In this document: positions 9,448 to 19,797 of the stretch, piece by piece
Layout of the letters: each line of letters begins with the position of its first letter
How positions within the stretch are numbered: position 1 is the first letter of the stretch
Origin: Paraburkholderia heleia NBRC 101817
GTDB lineage: Bacteria; Pseudomonadota; Gammaproteobacteria; Burkholderiales; Burkholderiaceae
NCBI RefSeq assembly: GCF_000739775.1
Contig: NZ_BBJH01000017.1
Location: 31,118 to 95,117, forward strand
Length of the DNA stretch: 64,000 bases
Reading direction: 5' to 3'
Notes under the pieces: model-generated
What the model saw: the letters and a program-made list of their open reading frames with translations, nothing else
Told to the model about the DNA's origin: nothing
Database searches by the model: none
Translations under genes and position numbers: made by a program

Positions 9448-10989
9448 TTAGCCTGGAGAGCGCAACGCGCCCGGCGCGCTCGCCGCAGCGCCCGGCGGCC
9501 CGCCGGCGGGCTGCGCCTTTTGCACATCGTCCGGGTGGACCAGCGCCGCATCGCCCGGCAAATCCGCCGTGCTCCACCCGCCGCCCAGCGCCTTCACGAG
9601 CGCGACGCTCGCCGCCATGCGCCGGCGCGAGATCGCCACCGCCTGGCGCTCGTTGGTGAGCGCCGTGGTTTGCGCGACCACCACGTCGAGGTACGTGATC
9701 GCGCCGCTCAGGTAGCGGTTGTTGATGGTGACGAGCGTGCGCTGCGCGGCGTCCACCGCGCGGTCCTGGGCTGTCGCTTCCTGTTCCAGCACGCGCAGCG
9801 CCGCGAGGTTGTCCTCGACCTCGCCGAAGGCGTCGAGCACCGTCTGGCGATACTGCGCGACGTTCTCGTCATACTGGGCGCGCGCTTCGTTGCGCACCGC
9901 CTCGCGCCCGCCGAAGTCGATCAGCGTGCCCGCGAGCGTCGGCCCGAGCGACCAGAAGCGCGCGGGTGCGACGAGCCACTGGCTGAAGTTGGTCGCCTCG
10001 AGGCCGCCCGTGACTGCGAGCATGAGGCTCGGGAAGAATGCCGCCGTCGCCACGCCCACCTGCGCGTTCGCGGCGGCGACGCGGCGCTCGGCAGCCGCGA
10101 TGTCGGGGCGCCGTTCGAGCAGCGTCGATGGCACGCCCGGCGGGCTCGCGATCGCGCGCACCACGTAGGCCTCCTTCGGCGCGGCCGCGAGCGTGAACGC
10201 GGAAGGCGACTGTCCGATGAGAATCGCAATGGCATGCTCGAGTTGCGCGCGCTGCACGCCGAGATCGATCGCCTGCGCCTCGGTGGTCTGCAACTGCGTC
10301 TGCGCCTGGCCCACGTCGGCGTCGGTGGCGATGCCGCCCGCGTAGCGGTTCTGCGTGAGTTCGAGCGATTCGCGGTACGCCTTGATCGTGTCGTCGAGTA
10401 GTTGCCGTTCGCGGTCGATGCCGCGCAGTTCGAAGTAGTCGGTCGCGAGTTCGGCCTGCATCGAGAGCAGCACGGCCTGCATGTCGGCGGCGCTCGCCTG
10501 CGCATTCGCCTTCGCGGCCTCGACGTTGCGCGCGACGCGGCCCCAGATGTCGGGCTCCCAGGTGGCGTCGATGCCCACGGCGTAGTCGTTGATCGTTTGA
10601 CCGGCTTTCGACGTGTACAGCAGATTCTCCGAAGTGCGGTAGCGCGAAAAGTCGCCGCTTGCCGTCACGAGCGGGAAAAAGCTCGAGCGCTGCTGCGCGA
10701 CGTTCGCGCGCGCGGCGCGAAAGTGCGCCTGCGCGGCCTGCACGTTCTGGTTCGCGCTTTCGACCTGGGCTTCGAGTGCGTCGAGCGCGGCGTCTTCGTA
10801 GATCGTCCACCAGGCGCCGCGCGAAGCGTGATCGGCGGGTTGCGCAAGCGTCCAGCCCGTGCCTTCGAGCTCCTTGAACGTCGCGGCCACGGGCATGGCC
10901 GGGCGCACATAGTCGGGCCCGACCGTGCAGCCGCCGAGCGCCGCAAGCATGGCCAACGCGACAAACCGAATCCGCGCGCGCTTCATCAT
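9448..10989 (-). CDS. Outer-membrane efflux lipoprotein (NodT/OprM family)
   Basis: Outer-membrane channel of a tripartite RND efflux pump, 513 residues. A lipoprotein signal ends in LAALGGC (Cys about 22), followed by VGPDYVRP, the usual start of NodT-type mature proteins. Two TolC-like repeats follow, each with long alternating Ala/Gln helices. Its start overlaps the stop of the membrane fusion gene (ATGA, 10986-10989). It is last in the order permease, fusion protein, channel. The reading frame stays open further upstream only as an antisense shadow. Confidence 0.93.
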   Translation of the reverse strand: MMKRARIRFVALAMLAALGGCTVGPDYVRPAMPVAATFKELEGTGWTLAQPADHASRGAWWTIYEDAALDALEAQVESANQNVQAAQAHFRAARANVAQQRSSFFPLVTASGDFSRYRTSENLLYTSKAGQTINDYAVGIDATWEPDIWGRVARNVEAAKANAQASAADMQAVLLSMQAELATDYFELRGIDRERQLLDDTIKAYRESLELTQNRYAGGIATDADVGQAQTQLQTTEAQAIDLGVQRAQLEHAIAILIGQSPSAFTLAAAPKEAYVVRAIASPPGVPSTLLERRPDIAAAERRVAAANAQVGVATAAFFPSLMLAVTGGLEATNFSQWLVAPARFWSLGPTLAGTLIDFGGREAVRNEARAQYDENVAQYRQTVLDAFGEVEDNLAALRVLEQEATAQDRAVDAAQRTLVTINNRYLSGAITYLDVVVAQTTALTNERQAVAISRRRMAASVALVKALGGGWSTADLPGDAALVHPDDVQKAQPAGGPPGAAASAPGALRSPG

Positions 10990-12275
10990 TCGCCCTGCGC
11001 CTGCGCGGAATTGCCCGCAGTGCCCGCAGCGCCCGCCGCGCTCGCACCGCTCGCACCGCTCGCAGCGCCCGCACCATGCGCCGCACCGGCTTCGTGCTCG
11101 CCGCGCGGCGCTACGATGCGCACCGGCGTGCCGTCGACGATCGCATCCTGCGGATTGACGATCACGCGCTCGTCGCCCGTGAGCCCCGCCGCCACCGCCA
11201 CGCGCGTGCCGAAGTCGGTGCCGAGCGTGACCTTGACGAGCTTCACGCGGTTTTGCGCATCGACGGTCGCGACCTTCACGCCGTCGGGGCGGAACAGGAA
11301 GGCATTGCCGGGCAGCGTCATTGGCGTGGCCGAGCCGTCGAGTGCGAAGTGGACCTGCGCATACGCGCCGGGCAGCAGCTCGCCGCTGCGGTTGTCCACA
11401 TCGACTTCCACGAGCATGGTGCGCTGCTGCGCATCGACCGCGCCCGCCGTGCGCGCGACGACGCCTGGAAAGTGCTTGCCCTGCTCCTCGTTGAGCGTGA
11501 GATACGCGTGCTGCTGCACGCGTATCTGTTGCGCGTAAGCCTGCGGCACGTTCGCGTACACGCGCAGACGGTCGGCCTGCGCAAGATGGAACAACTCCTT
11601 TTGCGAGGTGCCGCCGTTGCCCGCGTCGATGAGCGCGCCCACGTCCACGTTGCGCGCCGTGACGATGCCGTCGAAGGGCGCCGTCACGCGTTCGTACGAC
11701 TGCAGCTGCGAGAGCCGCGAGACGTTGAAGCGCGCACTGTCGAGCGTGGCCTTTTTCGCGAGCATGTCGCCGACTTTTTCGTCGGTATCCTGTTTCGCCA
11801 CCGAGCGTGTCTGCAGCATCTGGGTCCAGCGGTCGGCGGTGGTTTTGGCGAGCGCGTAGTTCGCTTCGGCGTTGGCGAGATCGGCGCGCGCGGCGCGCAA
11901 CTGGTCGTCCACTTCGGGCGCGTCGATTTCGGCGAGCAACTGGCCCGCCTTCACGTGCGCGCCGATGTCGAAGTACCACTTGCGCAGATAACCGCTCGTG
12001 CGCGCATAGATCGGCGTATCGAGAAACGCCTGCACGTTGCCCGGCAGCACAAGGTCGAGCGCGCGCGCCGAGCGCTGCGGCGTGACCACCTGCACGGAAA
12101 GCGTGCTCGCGGATTTGGCCTCGCGTTCGAGCGCCGCATGCGCGTTATGACGCGACCAGATGCCCTGCGCGGCGAGCCCGATCACGATGAGCGCGGCGAG
12201 CACGATGGGCCAGCGCCGCGGTTGATGAGGACGATGCGGCTCTTGCGGCGAAGGCGTTTGCGAATGAGTCGTCAT
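10986..12275 (-). CDS. RND efflux periplasmic adaptor (HlyD/AcrA family)
   Basis: Membrane fusion protein of 429 residues that joins the RND permease to the outer-membrane channel. One N-terminal anchor helix (IVLAALIVIGLAAQGIW, about 23-39) is followed by the lipoyl half-motif GYLRKWYFDIGAHVKAGQLLAEID, a helical hairpin of about 100 residues, a second lipoyl half (VTAPFDGIVTARNVDVGALI) and the beta-barrel. The C-terminal tail is a low-complexity Gly/Ala/Ser run. The ATG at 12275 lies 10 bp after the permease stop, which suggests translational coupling. Confidence 0.93.
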   Translation of the reverse strand: MTTHSQTPSPQEPHRPHQPRRWPIVLAALIVIGLAAQGIWSRHNAHAALEREAKSASTLSVQVVTPQRSARALDLVLPGNVQAFLDTPIYARTSGYLRKWYFDIGAHVKAGQLLAEIDAPEVDDQLRAARADLANAEANYALAKTTADRWTQMLQTRSVAKQDTDEKVGDMLAKKATLDSARFNVSRLSQLQSYERVTAPFDGIVTARNVDVGALIDAGNGGTSQKELFHLAQADRLRVYANVPQAYAQQIRVQQHAYLTLNEEQGKHFPGVVARTAGAVDAQQRTMLVEVDVDNRSGELLPGAYAQVHFALDGSATPMTLPGNAFLFRPDGVKVATVDAQNRVKLVKVTLGTDFGTRVAVAAGLTGDERVIVNPQDAIVDGTPVRIVAPRGEHEAGAAHGAGAASGASGASAAGAAGTAGNSAQAQGE

Positions 12276-12285
12276 GACGGGGTAT

Positions 12286-15200
12286 TCACGATTTGGGCAC
12301 CACGTTTTCACTGGCGCGCTGGCGGCGCTCGCCGAGCTTGCGGTAGATGAGCGAGAACACCACGGGTACGAAGATCAGCGTGGCGAGCGTGCCCACCGCG
12401 AGGCCGCCGATCACGGCGCGCCCGAGCGGCGCGTTCTGCTCGCCGCCTTCGCCAAGGCCGATGGCCATCGGCACCATGCCGATCACCATGGCGAGCGCGG
12501 TCATGAGCACCGGGCGAAAGCGTGTATAGCCCGCTTCGATCGCAGCGCGCGCCGCGTCTCCGTGCAGGCGCAACTGCTCGCGCGCGAAGCTGATGACGAG
12601 AATGGAGTTCGCCGTGGCGATGCCGATGCACATGATCGCGCCCGTGAGCGCGGGAATGGAGAGCGTGGTGTGCGTGAGGAACAGTATCCAGACAATGCCC
12701 GCGAGCGCGCCCGGCAGCGCCGTGATGATGATGAACGGATCGAGCCACGACTGGAAGTTCACGACAATCAGCAGATACACGAGCACGATCGCGAAGACGA
12801 GCCCGCCGAACAATCCGGAGAACGAATCGTTCATCGTCTGGACCTGGCCGCGCAGCTTGATGCTCGACGTCTTTGGCAGTTCGCCGCGCGTCTGGTCGAT
12901 GATCTTCGCGATGTCGTCGGAAACGGCGCCGAGATCCCGTCCGTCGGCGGTACCGTAAATGTCGATGGTGGTCTGCGCGTTGTAGTGCGTGACCACCGCG
13001 TTGCCCGCCACGCGCTGCATGCTCGCGAGCGAGCCGAGGATGTTGCTGCGCCCGTTGGCGGTGAGCGGAATGTTGGCGAGCGACTGCAGCGAATCGATCG
13101 TGTATTGCGGGGCTTCCGTGACGACGTTGTAGCTCACGCCGTTGACCGGATTGAGCCAGAACGTGGGCGTGGTCTGCTGGCTGCCCGAGAGCGTGATGAG
13201 CAGGTCGCTCGCCACGTCCTTCTGCGTGAAGCCCGCCTGCTGCGCGCGCGTGCGGTCCACGTCGATGAAAATACGCGGCAGGTCCGCAGGCTGCTGGATG
13301 CGCGCGTCGGCGAAACCGGGCACGCCGCGCAGCCGCGCGAGCAGGTTCGCGGCGAACGCGCGATTGCCGGCCACGTCGCGGCCCACGATCTGCACGTCGA
13401 TGGGTGAAGGCATGCCGAAGTTCAGCGTCTGGCTCACGATATCGGCGGGCAGGAAGGCGAACTGCACGCCCGGGAATTCGTCGTTGAGCGTGCGCCGCAA
13501 CAGGCGCACGTATTCGGCGGTGGGGCGATGGCCCTCGTTCAGCGAGATCAGCACGTCGGCGTCGGAGGTGCCGATGGTGCCCGTATTGCTGTACGAGAGG
13601 TTGATGCCCGAGACGGGCAGGCCGATGTTGTCGATGATCGAATGCAGCTCGTGCGGCGCAATCAGCGTGCGCACGCGCTTGTCGATGCGGTCGACGAGCA
13701 CGGCGGTTTCTTCCACCCGCATGCCGGTTTTCGCGCGTACGTGCAGCGCGATGGTACCCGCATCGACCTGCGGAAAGAAGTCGCGCCCGAGGAACGGCAT
13801 GAGCAGCAACGACGCGCCACAGCAGGCGAGAAACGCCACGACGAACCACCCGGGATGCTTCACGCGTGCCGCGAGAAACACGCGATACCGCTCGCGCAGC
13901 GCTTCGAAGCGGCGCTCGAACGCGAGGTGCACGCGCATGAACGGATTGCGCGTCGTGCCATGCATGTGATGCAGGTCGGCGGGCCTGTGATGATGGCGCA
14001 TCAGGTACTTCGCGAGCGTGGGCACGAGCGTGCGCGAGAAGAAGTACGAGGCCAGCATCGCGAACACCACGGCTTCCGCAAGCGGAATGAAGAGATAATG
14101 CGCCACGCCCGTGAGGAGGAACATCGGCACGAATACGATGCAGATGGAGAGCGTGGAGACGAGCGTGGGAATCGCGATCTGATGCGCGCCGTCGAGAATC
14201 GCCTGTTCGAGCGTCTTGCCTTGCTCCAGTTGCTGGCTGATGTTCTCGATTGCAACCGTTGCGTCGTCAACCAGAATGCCGACCGCGAGCGCGAGGCCGC
14301 CCAGCGTCATGATGTTGATGGTCTCGCCGAGCGCCGCGAGCACGATCACCGAGGTGATCATCGAAAGCGGAATCGAGATCGCGATGATGAGCGTGGCGCG
14401 CCAGTTGCCGAGAAACAGCAGGATCATGAGCGCCGTGAGCGCCGCCGCAATGAGCGCTTCGCGCAGCACGCCCTGCACGGAGGCGCGCACGAAGAGCGAC
14501 TGGTCGGCGACCGGATCGATGTTGAGCGACGGCGGCACGAGATTGCGCAGCGTCGGCATCATGTCCTTGATGCGATCGACGATCTCCAGTGTCGAGGTGT
14601 TGCCGCTCTTGTTGATGGTGAGCAGCGAGGCGCGCTGGCCGTCCACGCGCACGATATTGGTTTGCGGCACGTAGCCGTCGCGCACGTGCGCCACGTCGCG
14701 GATGTAGATCGTGCCGCTCGCCGTGGTTTTCACGGGAATGTCGTTCAGGCCCGCCAGGCTGTCGGGGCTCGCATTCATCGTCACCGAATATTCGGTTGCG
14801 CCTATTTTGGCCGTCCCCGAAGGCAGGATGAGGTTCTGCGCGCTGATCGCGTTCACCACGTCCATGGGCGAGAGATTGTGCTGCTGCAGCGCGCGCTGGT
14901 TGATATCGACCATGATCTGCCGCTGCTTGCCGCCATAGGGCAGCGGGGCGGAGGCGCCCGGCACGGTCGCGAGCTGCGTCTTCAGGAAGTTGTTGCCGTA
15001 GTCGAACAGCTCCTGCTCGGTCAGCTGCGGCGAAGAAAGCGACAGGCGCAGGATCGGCACCGTCGAGGCGTTGTAGCGCAGGATGAACGGCGGCTGGATG
15101 CCGGGCGGCAGCGAGCGCAGCTGCGCCTGTGACAGCGCCGTGACTTCGGCGAGCGCTTCCTGGATATTGGCATGCGGCTGGAAGAAGATCTTCACGACCG

Positions 15201-15468
15201 CGATGCCGTTTAGCGACGTCGATTCGGTGTGCTCGATATCGTTCACCGCAACGGAAAGGCCGCGCTCGTAGTTGAGCACGATGCGCTTTTCCATCTCGTC
15301 TGCGGGCAGACCCGTGTAGGTCCAGATCACCGAAAGCACCGGAATGTCGATGTTCGGGAAGATGTCCGTGGGCGTGCGCAGGATCGTCAGCGGCCCGATG
15401 ATCAACAGCAGCAACGCGAGCACGACAAACGTGTACGGGCGCTTGAGCGCGAGTCGAACGATCCACAT
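12286..15468 (-). CDS. RND multidrug efflux permease
   Basis: Proton-driven inner-membrane pump of 1060 residues, the normal length. It opens MWIVRLALKRPYTFV and has twelve predicted helices with two large periplasmic loops. GILVDDATVAIEN in helix 4 carries the paired Asp of the proton relay, and the second half has FSGLFGGLVFAIVLVYLLIV. It lacks a CzcA-type metal signature that I can see, so drugs or organic compounds are likelier than metals. First gene of the three-gene operon; no regulator gene is adjacent. Confidence 0.93.
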   Translation of the reverse strand: MWIVRLALKRPYTFVVLALLLLIIGPLTILRTPTDIFPNIDIPVLSVIWTYTGLPADEMEKRIVLNYERGLSVAVNDIEHTESTSLNGIAVVKIFFQPHANIQEALAEVTALSQAQLRSLPPGIQPPFILRYNASTVPILRLSLSSPQLTEQELFDYGNNFLKTQLATVPGASAPLPYGGKQRQIMVDINQRALQQHNLSPMDVVNAISAQNLILPSGTAKIGATEYSVTMNASPDSLAGLNDIPVKTTASGTIYIRDVAHVRDGYVPQTNIVRVDGQRASLLTINKSGNTSTLEIVDRIKDMMPTLRNLVPPSLNIDPVADQSLFVRASVQGVLREALIAAALTALMILLFLGNWRATLIIAISIPLSMITSVIVLAALGETINIMTLGGLALAVGILVDDATVAIENISQQLEQGKTLEQAILDGAHQIAIPTLVSTLSICIVFVPMFLLTGVAHYLFIPLAEAVVFAMLASYFFSRTLVPTLAKYLMRHHHRPADLHHMHGTTRNPFMRVHLAFERRFEALRERYRVFLAARVKHPGWFVVAFLACCGASLLLMPFLGRDFFPQVDAGTIALHVRAKTGMRVEETAVLVDRIDKRVRTLIAPHELHSIIDNIGLPVSGINLSYSNTGTIGTSDADVLISLNEGHRPTAEYVRLLRRTLNDEFPGVQFAFLPADIVSQTLNFGMPSPIDVQIVGRDVAGNRAFAANLLARLRGVPGFADARIQQPADLPRIFIDVDRTRAQQAGFTQKDVASDLLITLSGSQQTTPTFWLNPVNGVSYNVVTEAPQYTIDSLQSLANIPLTANGRSNILGSLASMQRVAGNAVVTHYNAQTTIDIYGTADGRDLGAVSDDIAKIIDQTRGELPKTSSIKLRGQVQTMNDSFSGLFGGLVFAIVLVYLLIVVNFQSWLDPFIIITALPGALAGIVWILFLTHTTLSIPALTGAIMCIGIATANSILVISFAREQLRLHGDAARAAIEAGYTRFRPVLMTALAMVIGMVPMAIGLGEGGEQNAPLGRAVIGGLAVGTLATLIFVPVVFSLIYRKLGERRQRASENVVPKS

Positions 15469-16014
15469 GGAACGACAGGTTCCTTCGCTGATGGCGGAGT
15501 GTGGCTCGCGCGGCAGGTCTGGCCGTGGTGGCGAGCGTTCAGGTTATCGGTATCGTGGCCGGCTGTTGTGGCGCGCGTAACGGCTTTGCCTGTGCTGCGC
15601 CGGGCCTTGATGGTGCACGGTTGGGACAGGACTATAGCGCCAGTCAGCATGCATCAGCGTACTTTTCAGGGACTGCCCTGGCAATGCCGCGAAGAATGGG
15701 GTTTACCATCTGTTACAGTCAGCTTTTCGTAAGTTGCGCGAGCAAGGCTGGGCGGGGTTGTGACGGTACGAAGCGGCGTCTGCACGCCGCCGTTGATACA
15801 CCCCCCTATTTTTTTGCTTTGCTCGCGCGCTCAAACAGGCAACAATGGGGAAGCCAGGGGGCCGGCCGTGCTTGAAGCGCGCGGCGAGAGCGGGTCGCCC
15901 GAGGCGGGTTTGGATGCGCGCGCAACCGATGGTGCGCATCGGTTTTTTGTCAGCACGCCGACCGGACTTCCTTCGAGGGAGCCGGCGAAGGTAGCGAGGT
16001 ATCGGGGAAACATC
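15469..16014. other. 546-bp gap upstream of the RND operon
   Basis: Separates two divergent units and should hold the efflux promoter. I see no gene, tRNA or clear terminator. A run of C then T near 15800-15820 is the only compositional feature. Confidence 0.4.
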
Positions 16015-16227
16015 ATGCAAATCGGTTCTATCGTCCGTTCCGTTCATATCGCAGTGCCACAGGGCGCGCGCGGCATCGTGATGCGCATTCTCGGCGACAT
16101 GGCGATGGTGACGTGGTATGCCGGGGAGCCTGGCTCGTCGGCGCAGCTCAACACCGAGCCCTTTTTTCTCGAAGATCTGATCGATACCGGCGAGCACGTC
16201 ATGCCCGCCGGCGCGCAGCTCCACTGA
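16015..16227 (+). CDS. 70-residue hypothetical protein
   Basis: Not recognised. The sequence begins MQIGSIVRSVHIAVPQGARGI and has short beta-like stretches (IVMRILGDMAMVTWYAG), which suggest a small SH3-like barrel, but this is only an impression. The ATG at 16015 follows GGGGAAA, and third positions are G/C-rich. It lies about 100 bp before srkA on the same strand and may be co-transcribed with it. Confidence 0.6.
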   Translation: MQIGSIVRSVHIAVPQGARGIVMRILGDMAMVTWYAGEPGSSAQLNTEPFFLEDLIDTGEHVMPAGAQLH

Positions 16228-16328
16228 GCCCGGGCCCTGTGACACGTTGACGAGGCGCGCCGCGTCTCGTCGCGGGGTTGCGCGCGGCGCGCTCGCCGGC
16301 ACTGCCCGCAAGAGGCACAATTGCGGGT

Positions 16329-17372
16329 ATGAATCACGATCCTTCTTTTATCCCGGGCGAGCCTGGCGATTCCAGCGACCAGCAAGCCGCACCCTACGCG
16401 CGCCTCACGCCCGAATGCGTCCTCGACGCCGTCGACGGCGTGCTGATCCCGGCCGGTCGCCGCACCGATGGCCGCATGCTCGCGCTCAACAGTTACGAGA
16501 ACCGCGTGTACCAGGTGGGCGTGGAAGACGGGCCGCCGCTCGTCGCCAAGTTCTATCGCCCTGGGCGCTGGAGCGACGAGGCGATCCTCGAAGAGCACGC
16601 ATTCGTCGCCGAACTCGCCGCGCGCGAGATTCCGGCCGTGCCCGCGCTCGCGTTCGAAGGGCGCACGCTGCACGAGTTCGAGGGGTTTCGCTTCTCGCTG
16701 TTCGAGCGGCGCGGCGGCCGCGCGCCCGATCTGGACCGCAGCGACACGCTCGAATGGCTCGGCCGTTTCATCGGCCGCATTCACGCCGTGGGCGCGACGA
16801 GGCCGTACGAGGCTCGCCCCACGCTCGACATTCAATCCTACGGCTACGAGCCGCGCGCGTATCTGCTCGACCAGGGCTTCGTGCCGACAGACGTGCGCGA
16901 GGCGTGGCTGGCCGCGGTGACGCTCGCGCTCGAAGGCGTGGAGGCGGCCTTCGAGCGCGCGGGCGACGTGCGTTCGCTGCGCCTGCACGGCGACTGCCAT
17001 CCGAGCAACGTGCTGTGGACCGACGCCGGCCCGCATTTCGTGGACTTCGACGACAGCCGCATGGGTCCCGCTATCCAGGATTTGTGGCTGCTGTTGCCCG
17101 GCGACCGCGCGGGGGCTTCGCGCGCGATGGCGGATCTGCTCGCCGGTTATGAGGACTTCTGCGAATTCGAGCCGCGCGAGCTGCATCTCGTTGAAGCGCT
17201 GCGCACGCTGCGCCTCATCCACTACTCGGCCTGGCTCGCGCGACGCTGGCACGACCCCGCGTTTCCGGCCGCCTTCCCGTGGTTCAACACGCAGCGCTAC
17301 TGGGAAGAGCGCATTCTCGAATTGCGCGAGCAGATCGGCGCAATGCAGGAAGGCCCGCTCTGGCCGGTGTGA
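16329..17372 (+). CDS. srkA: Stress response serine/threonine protein kinase
   Basis: SrkA (YihE) family kinase, 347 residues, cytoplasmic; in E. coli it counters stress-induced death. The kinase-like fold is marked by LNSYENRVYQVG near the N-terminus, a Lys in LVAKFYRPGRW, the catalytic loop HGDCHPSNVLW and the metal-binding DFDDSRMGP. The C-terminal RWHDPAFPAAFPWFNTQRYW stretch is typical of the family. The ATG at 16329 is preferred over an ATG 17 codons upstream because the family starts close to it. It converges on the transglutaminase-domain gene with 15 bp between stops. Confidence 0.92.
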   Translation: MNHDPSFIPGEPGDSSDQQAAPYARLTPECVLDAVDGVLIPAGRRTDGRMLALNSYENRVYQVGVEDGPPLVAKFYRPGRWSDEAILEEHAFVAELAAREIPAVPALAFEGRTLHEFEGFRFSLFERRGGRAPDLDRSDTLEWLGRFIGRIHAVGATRPYEARPTLDIQSYGYEPRAYLLDQGFVPTDVREAWLAAVTLALEGVEAAFERAGDVRSLRLHGDCHPSNVLWTDAGPHFVDFDDSRMGPAIQDLWLLLPGDRAGASRAMADLLAGYEDFCEFEPRELHLVEALRTLRLIHYSAWLARRWHDPAFPAAFPWFNTQRYWEERILELREQIGAMQEGPLWPV

Positions 17373-17387
17373 ACGCCGTGCGCCGGC

Positions 17388-19346
17388 TCACTGCGCGCTC
17401 GCCGGACTCCCCGGCACGGCGCCCTGGGCCGACGGCTTGACGATCAACTGCGCGCGCAGGTCGCGCGCCATCGTCTCGAACGCGGGGCGCATCTGCGCGA
17501 AATCGTCGGCGCTGCATACGTCGCTCGCGAAATGCGTTTGACCCGTCCGCGTGACGCGCAGCACATTCGTTTGGGAATCGAGCGCGTACTGCGAACTGAA
17601 ATCGATGAAACGGTTGTCGGCGTGCTGCGGCATGGGGACGTCGAGCACGCGCATGCCCGGCGGCAGCACGATGCGCGTGCGCTCGGTCACCACCACGTTG
17701 CGGCACACGAAGGGCTGCGTGCGCCGCGGCTCGCCGAGCCAGTAGCGCAGATTCGCGTCGAGGCCGCCCACGAAGCTCGTGAGCGTGGGTACGGGCGTGG
17801 TCATTTCAGGGTCGACGAAGCCGTCGAAGGTACCCGTGAGCGTGAGCACGAGCGGGCCCGCCGTGGCGTCGAGCGGGCTGGACGCGAGCGTGGCGCTGCC
17901 GCGCAGGTTGGCGTTGCGCAACTCCCACTGCAGCGACTCCTCGCGCTGCGCGGGCGTTTGCAGGCGCAGCACGCTGCGGGTCTGTTCGGCGGACCAGCCC
18001 TCTGACTGCAAGCGGTAGATGAAGCGCGCCGAGCCGTCGGGCGCGACCGTGATGTCGAGGTCGCTCTCGCGCGTGGTCGTGGCCGTGGGGGGCGTGCGCA
18101 CCCGCGTGCCGTCGCCGGCGAGCACGGCCTCGCGGTCCATGTCCGTCGACGGCAAATAGCCGAACTCGATGTTGCTCGCCGTGGAGTCCGCGAACATCTG
18201 CAGATCGGGCAACCAGGTGATGACGTGATTGATCACGCCGAAGCCCGGCACGCCCGGCAGCGAGTAGACCGTGCCGCTGTTCACGAGCGCCGGCGTGCTG
18301 CGTATGCCCACGGCGCCGAGCAGCGCGCCGTAGAGCGCGACGTGGTCCTTGCAGTCGCCGTAGCGGTTTGCGAGCACGTCGGTCGCGCGGTGCGGCACGA
18401 TCTCGCCGCGGCCGATATTCATCGCCACATAGCGGATGTTGCGGCGCACCCAGTCATAGAGCGTTTGCGCCCTCGCGCGCGGGGTGTCGTCGTGCGCCGT
18501 GAGCGTCTGCGCAAGGCGCACGATGGCCGGATCGCGCGCGCTGGGATCCACCGCCGCGTCGCGATAGACCTTCGCGAAGGCCGCGTAGTCGGGGAAGGTG
18601 GACACCATCAGCCGGTCGCCGTAGCTCACGTAGGCGACCGAGCCATATTCGAGGCGCTCGAAATTCGCCTTGTCGTAGCGGTACTCATAACGCGTGCGGC
18701 CGTTCACCGTGGCGGGCGGCAGCACGGTAAAGCCGCGTGCGTCGGCGTAGAGCGGCACTTTCGCGGGCAGGTCGTAGATCACGCGGAAGTTGCGGGTGGG
18801 CGCGAGGTCGGGCGGCGTGAAGTCGCTGAACCAGCCGGGCACGAGCGGGACGCGCTGGATCTTGCGCCACGTGAGATGTACGCGCGCACCCGGCTCCACG
18901 GCCGGGAACACGATCACCTTGTCCTGCACGTCCTGGAACATCGGGGCGTCGAACGAGTGCACTTCCTGCACGTCGCGGATCTGCTCGGGGCGCACGTCGT
19001 GACGCCCGCCCCGGGCGTCTTCGGTCCACGCTTCGAGCACGTCCACGTGGGCCATCTCGCGGTTGAACCACACGTAATACTGGCCCGCGCGCGCAATGCC
19101 GGCTTCCGTGTTCACTCGCAGCGTGAGCGAGTCGAGCTTGGTGTACGAGCCGTCCGCGTTGACGGTGAAGGTCTGCGTTTCCGATTCGTTGGTGTAGGGC
19201 GCCTGGGCTGCGCTGCCTGCCGGATTCAGCGCGCCCGCCTCGAGGGGCACCGGTGTGAGCTGCGCCACGCCCGGGCGCAGGTCGGCGGCGAAGGTTCCCG
19301 TGGCGGGGCCGAGCACGGCGAGGCAAAGAGCGAGAGCGAGGCGCAT
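17388..19346 (-). CDS. DUF3857/transglutaminase-domain exported protein
   Basis: A 652-residue protein with a Sec signal peptide (MRLALALCLAVLGPATGTFAA). The N-terminal part fits DUF3857, and the middle part fits a transglutaminase-like cysteine hydrolase: Cys in RYGDCKDHVALYGALL, His in VINHVITWL and Asp in MFADSTASN form the usual triad. A beta-rich C-terminal part follows. Probably periplasmic. Function unknown. The ATG at 19346 is chosen since the signal peptide begins there; an ATG 16 codons upstream would bury it. Confidence 0.82.
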   Translation of the reverse strand: MRLALALCLAVLGPATGTFAADLRPGVAQLTPVPLEAGALNPAGSAAQAPYTNESETQTFTVNADGSYTKLDSLTLRVNTEAGIARAGQYYVWFNREMAHVDVLEAWTEDARGGRHDVRPEQIRDVQEVHSFDAPMFQDVQDKVIVFPAVEPGARVHLTWRKIQRVPLVPGWFSDFTPPDLAPTRNFRVIYDLPAKVPLYADARGFTVLPPATVNGRTRYEYRYDKANFERLEYGSVAYVSYGDRLMVSTFPDYAAFAKVYRDAAVDPSARDPAIVRLAQTLTAHDDTPRARAQTLYDWVRRNIRYVAMNIGRGEIVPHRATDVLANRYGDCKDHVALYGALLGAVGIRSTPALVNSGTVYSLPGVPGFGVINHVITWLPDLQMFADSTASNIEFGYLPSTDMDREAVLAGDGTRVRTPPTATTTRESDLDITVAPDGSARFIYRLQSEGWSAEQTRSVLRLQTPAQREESLQWELRNANLRGSATLASSPLDATAGPLVLTLTGTFDGFVDPEMTTPVPTLTSFVGGLDANLRYWLGEPRRTQPFVCRNVVVTERTRIVLPPGMRVLDVPMPQHADNRFIDFSSQYALDSQTNVLRVTRTGQTHFASDVCSADDFAQMRPAFETMARDLRAQLIVKPSAQGAVPGSPASAQ

Positions 19347-19797
19347 GGGGGGCTCGGCAGGTGGCGGGTCGCGGATGAGCGCTACTTCTGCCACTTAAAA
19401 GTCATGCCACCCGCTTGTCAAGCGGATGGCCCGCACACCGCCCGCGGGCGCCCCTGTATCGAGTATTGAGTCTAAAAGACGGACCGCGCAACGACATGCC
19501 CGCCTGCAGCGTGTTCCGTGGCGTCATACGGCGCTGCCGCCGATTTGCTGCGCACGCAACAATCGGCGAAGCACGGTGCCGCGCGCGCCGCTGTATGGCA
19601 TATGTATGTTCACCTCATATTGCCAAGGCGGCGCTTGGGGACTAAGGTTCGTGCAGCCGTCAAGCGGCAATTAAGTGTTCTTTGCGCTTGCGCATAAAAA
19701 GAGCACATCAGACCACGCCTACCAACAGCCATTTTGGATGGGACCGGAGCGAGCGTTCACCCCGCGCTCTCAACCTCTGGTCGATTCGGGAGATCCC
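19347..19797. other. 451-bp divergent promoter region
   Basis: Lies between the transglutaminase-domain gene and the OFA-type carrier. It is AT-richer near 19590-19720, where promoters are likely, but no clear -35/-10 pair or operator stands out. No gene seen. Confidence 0.4.

Noticed and set aside
12308..15132. Long antisense and out-of-frame ORFs over the RND permease
   Set aside because: Typical high-G+C shadows; they lack any family motif, while the permease is intact.
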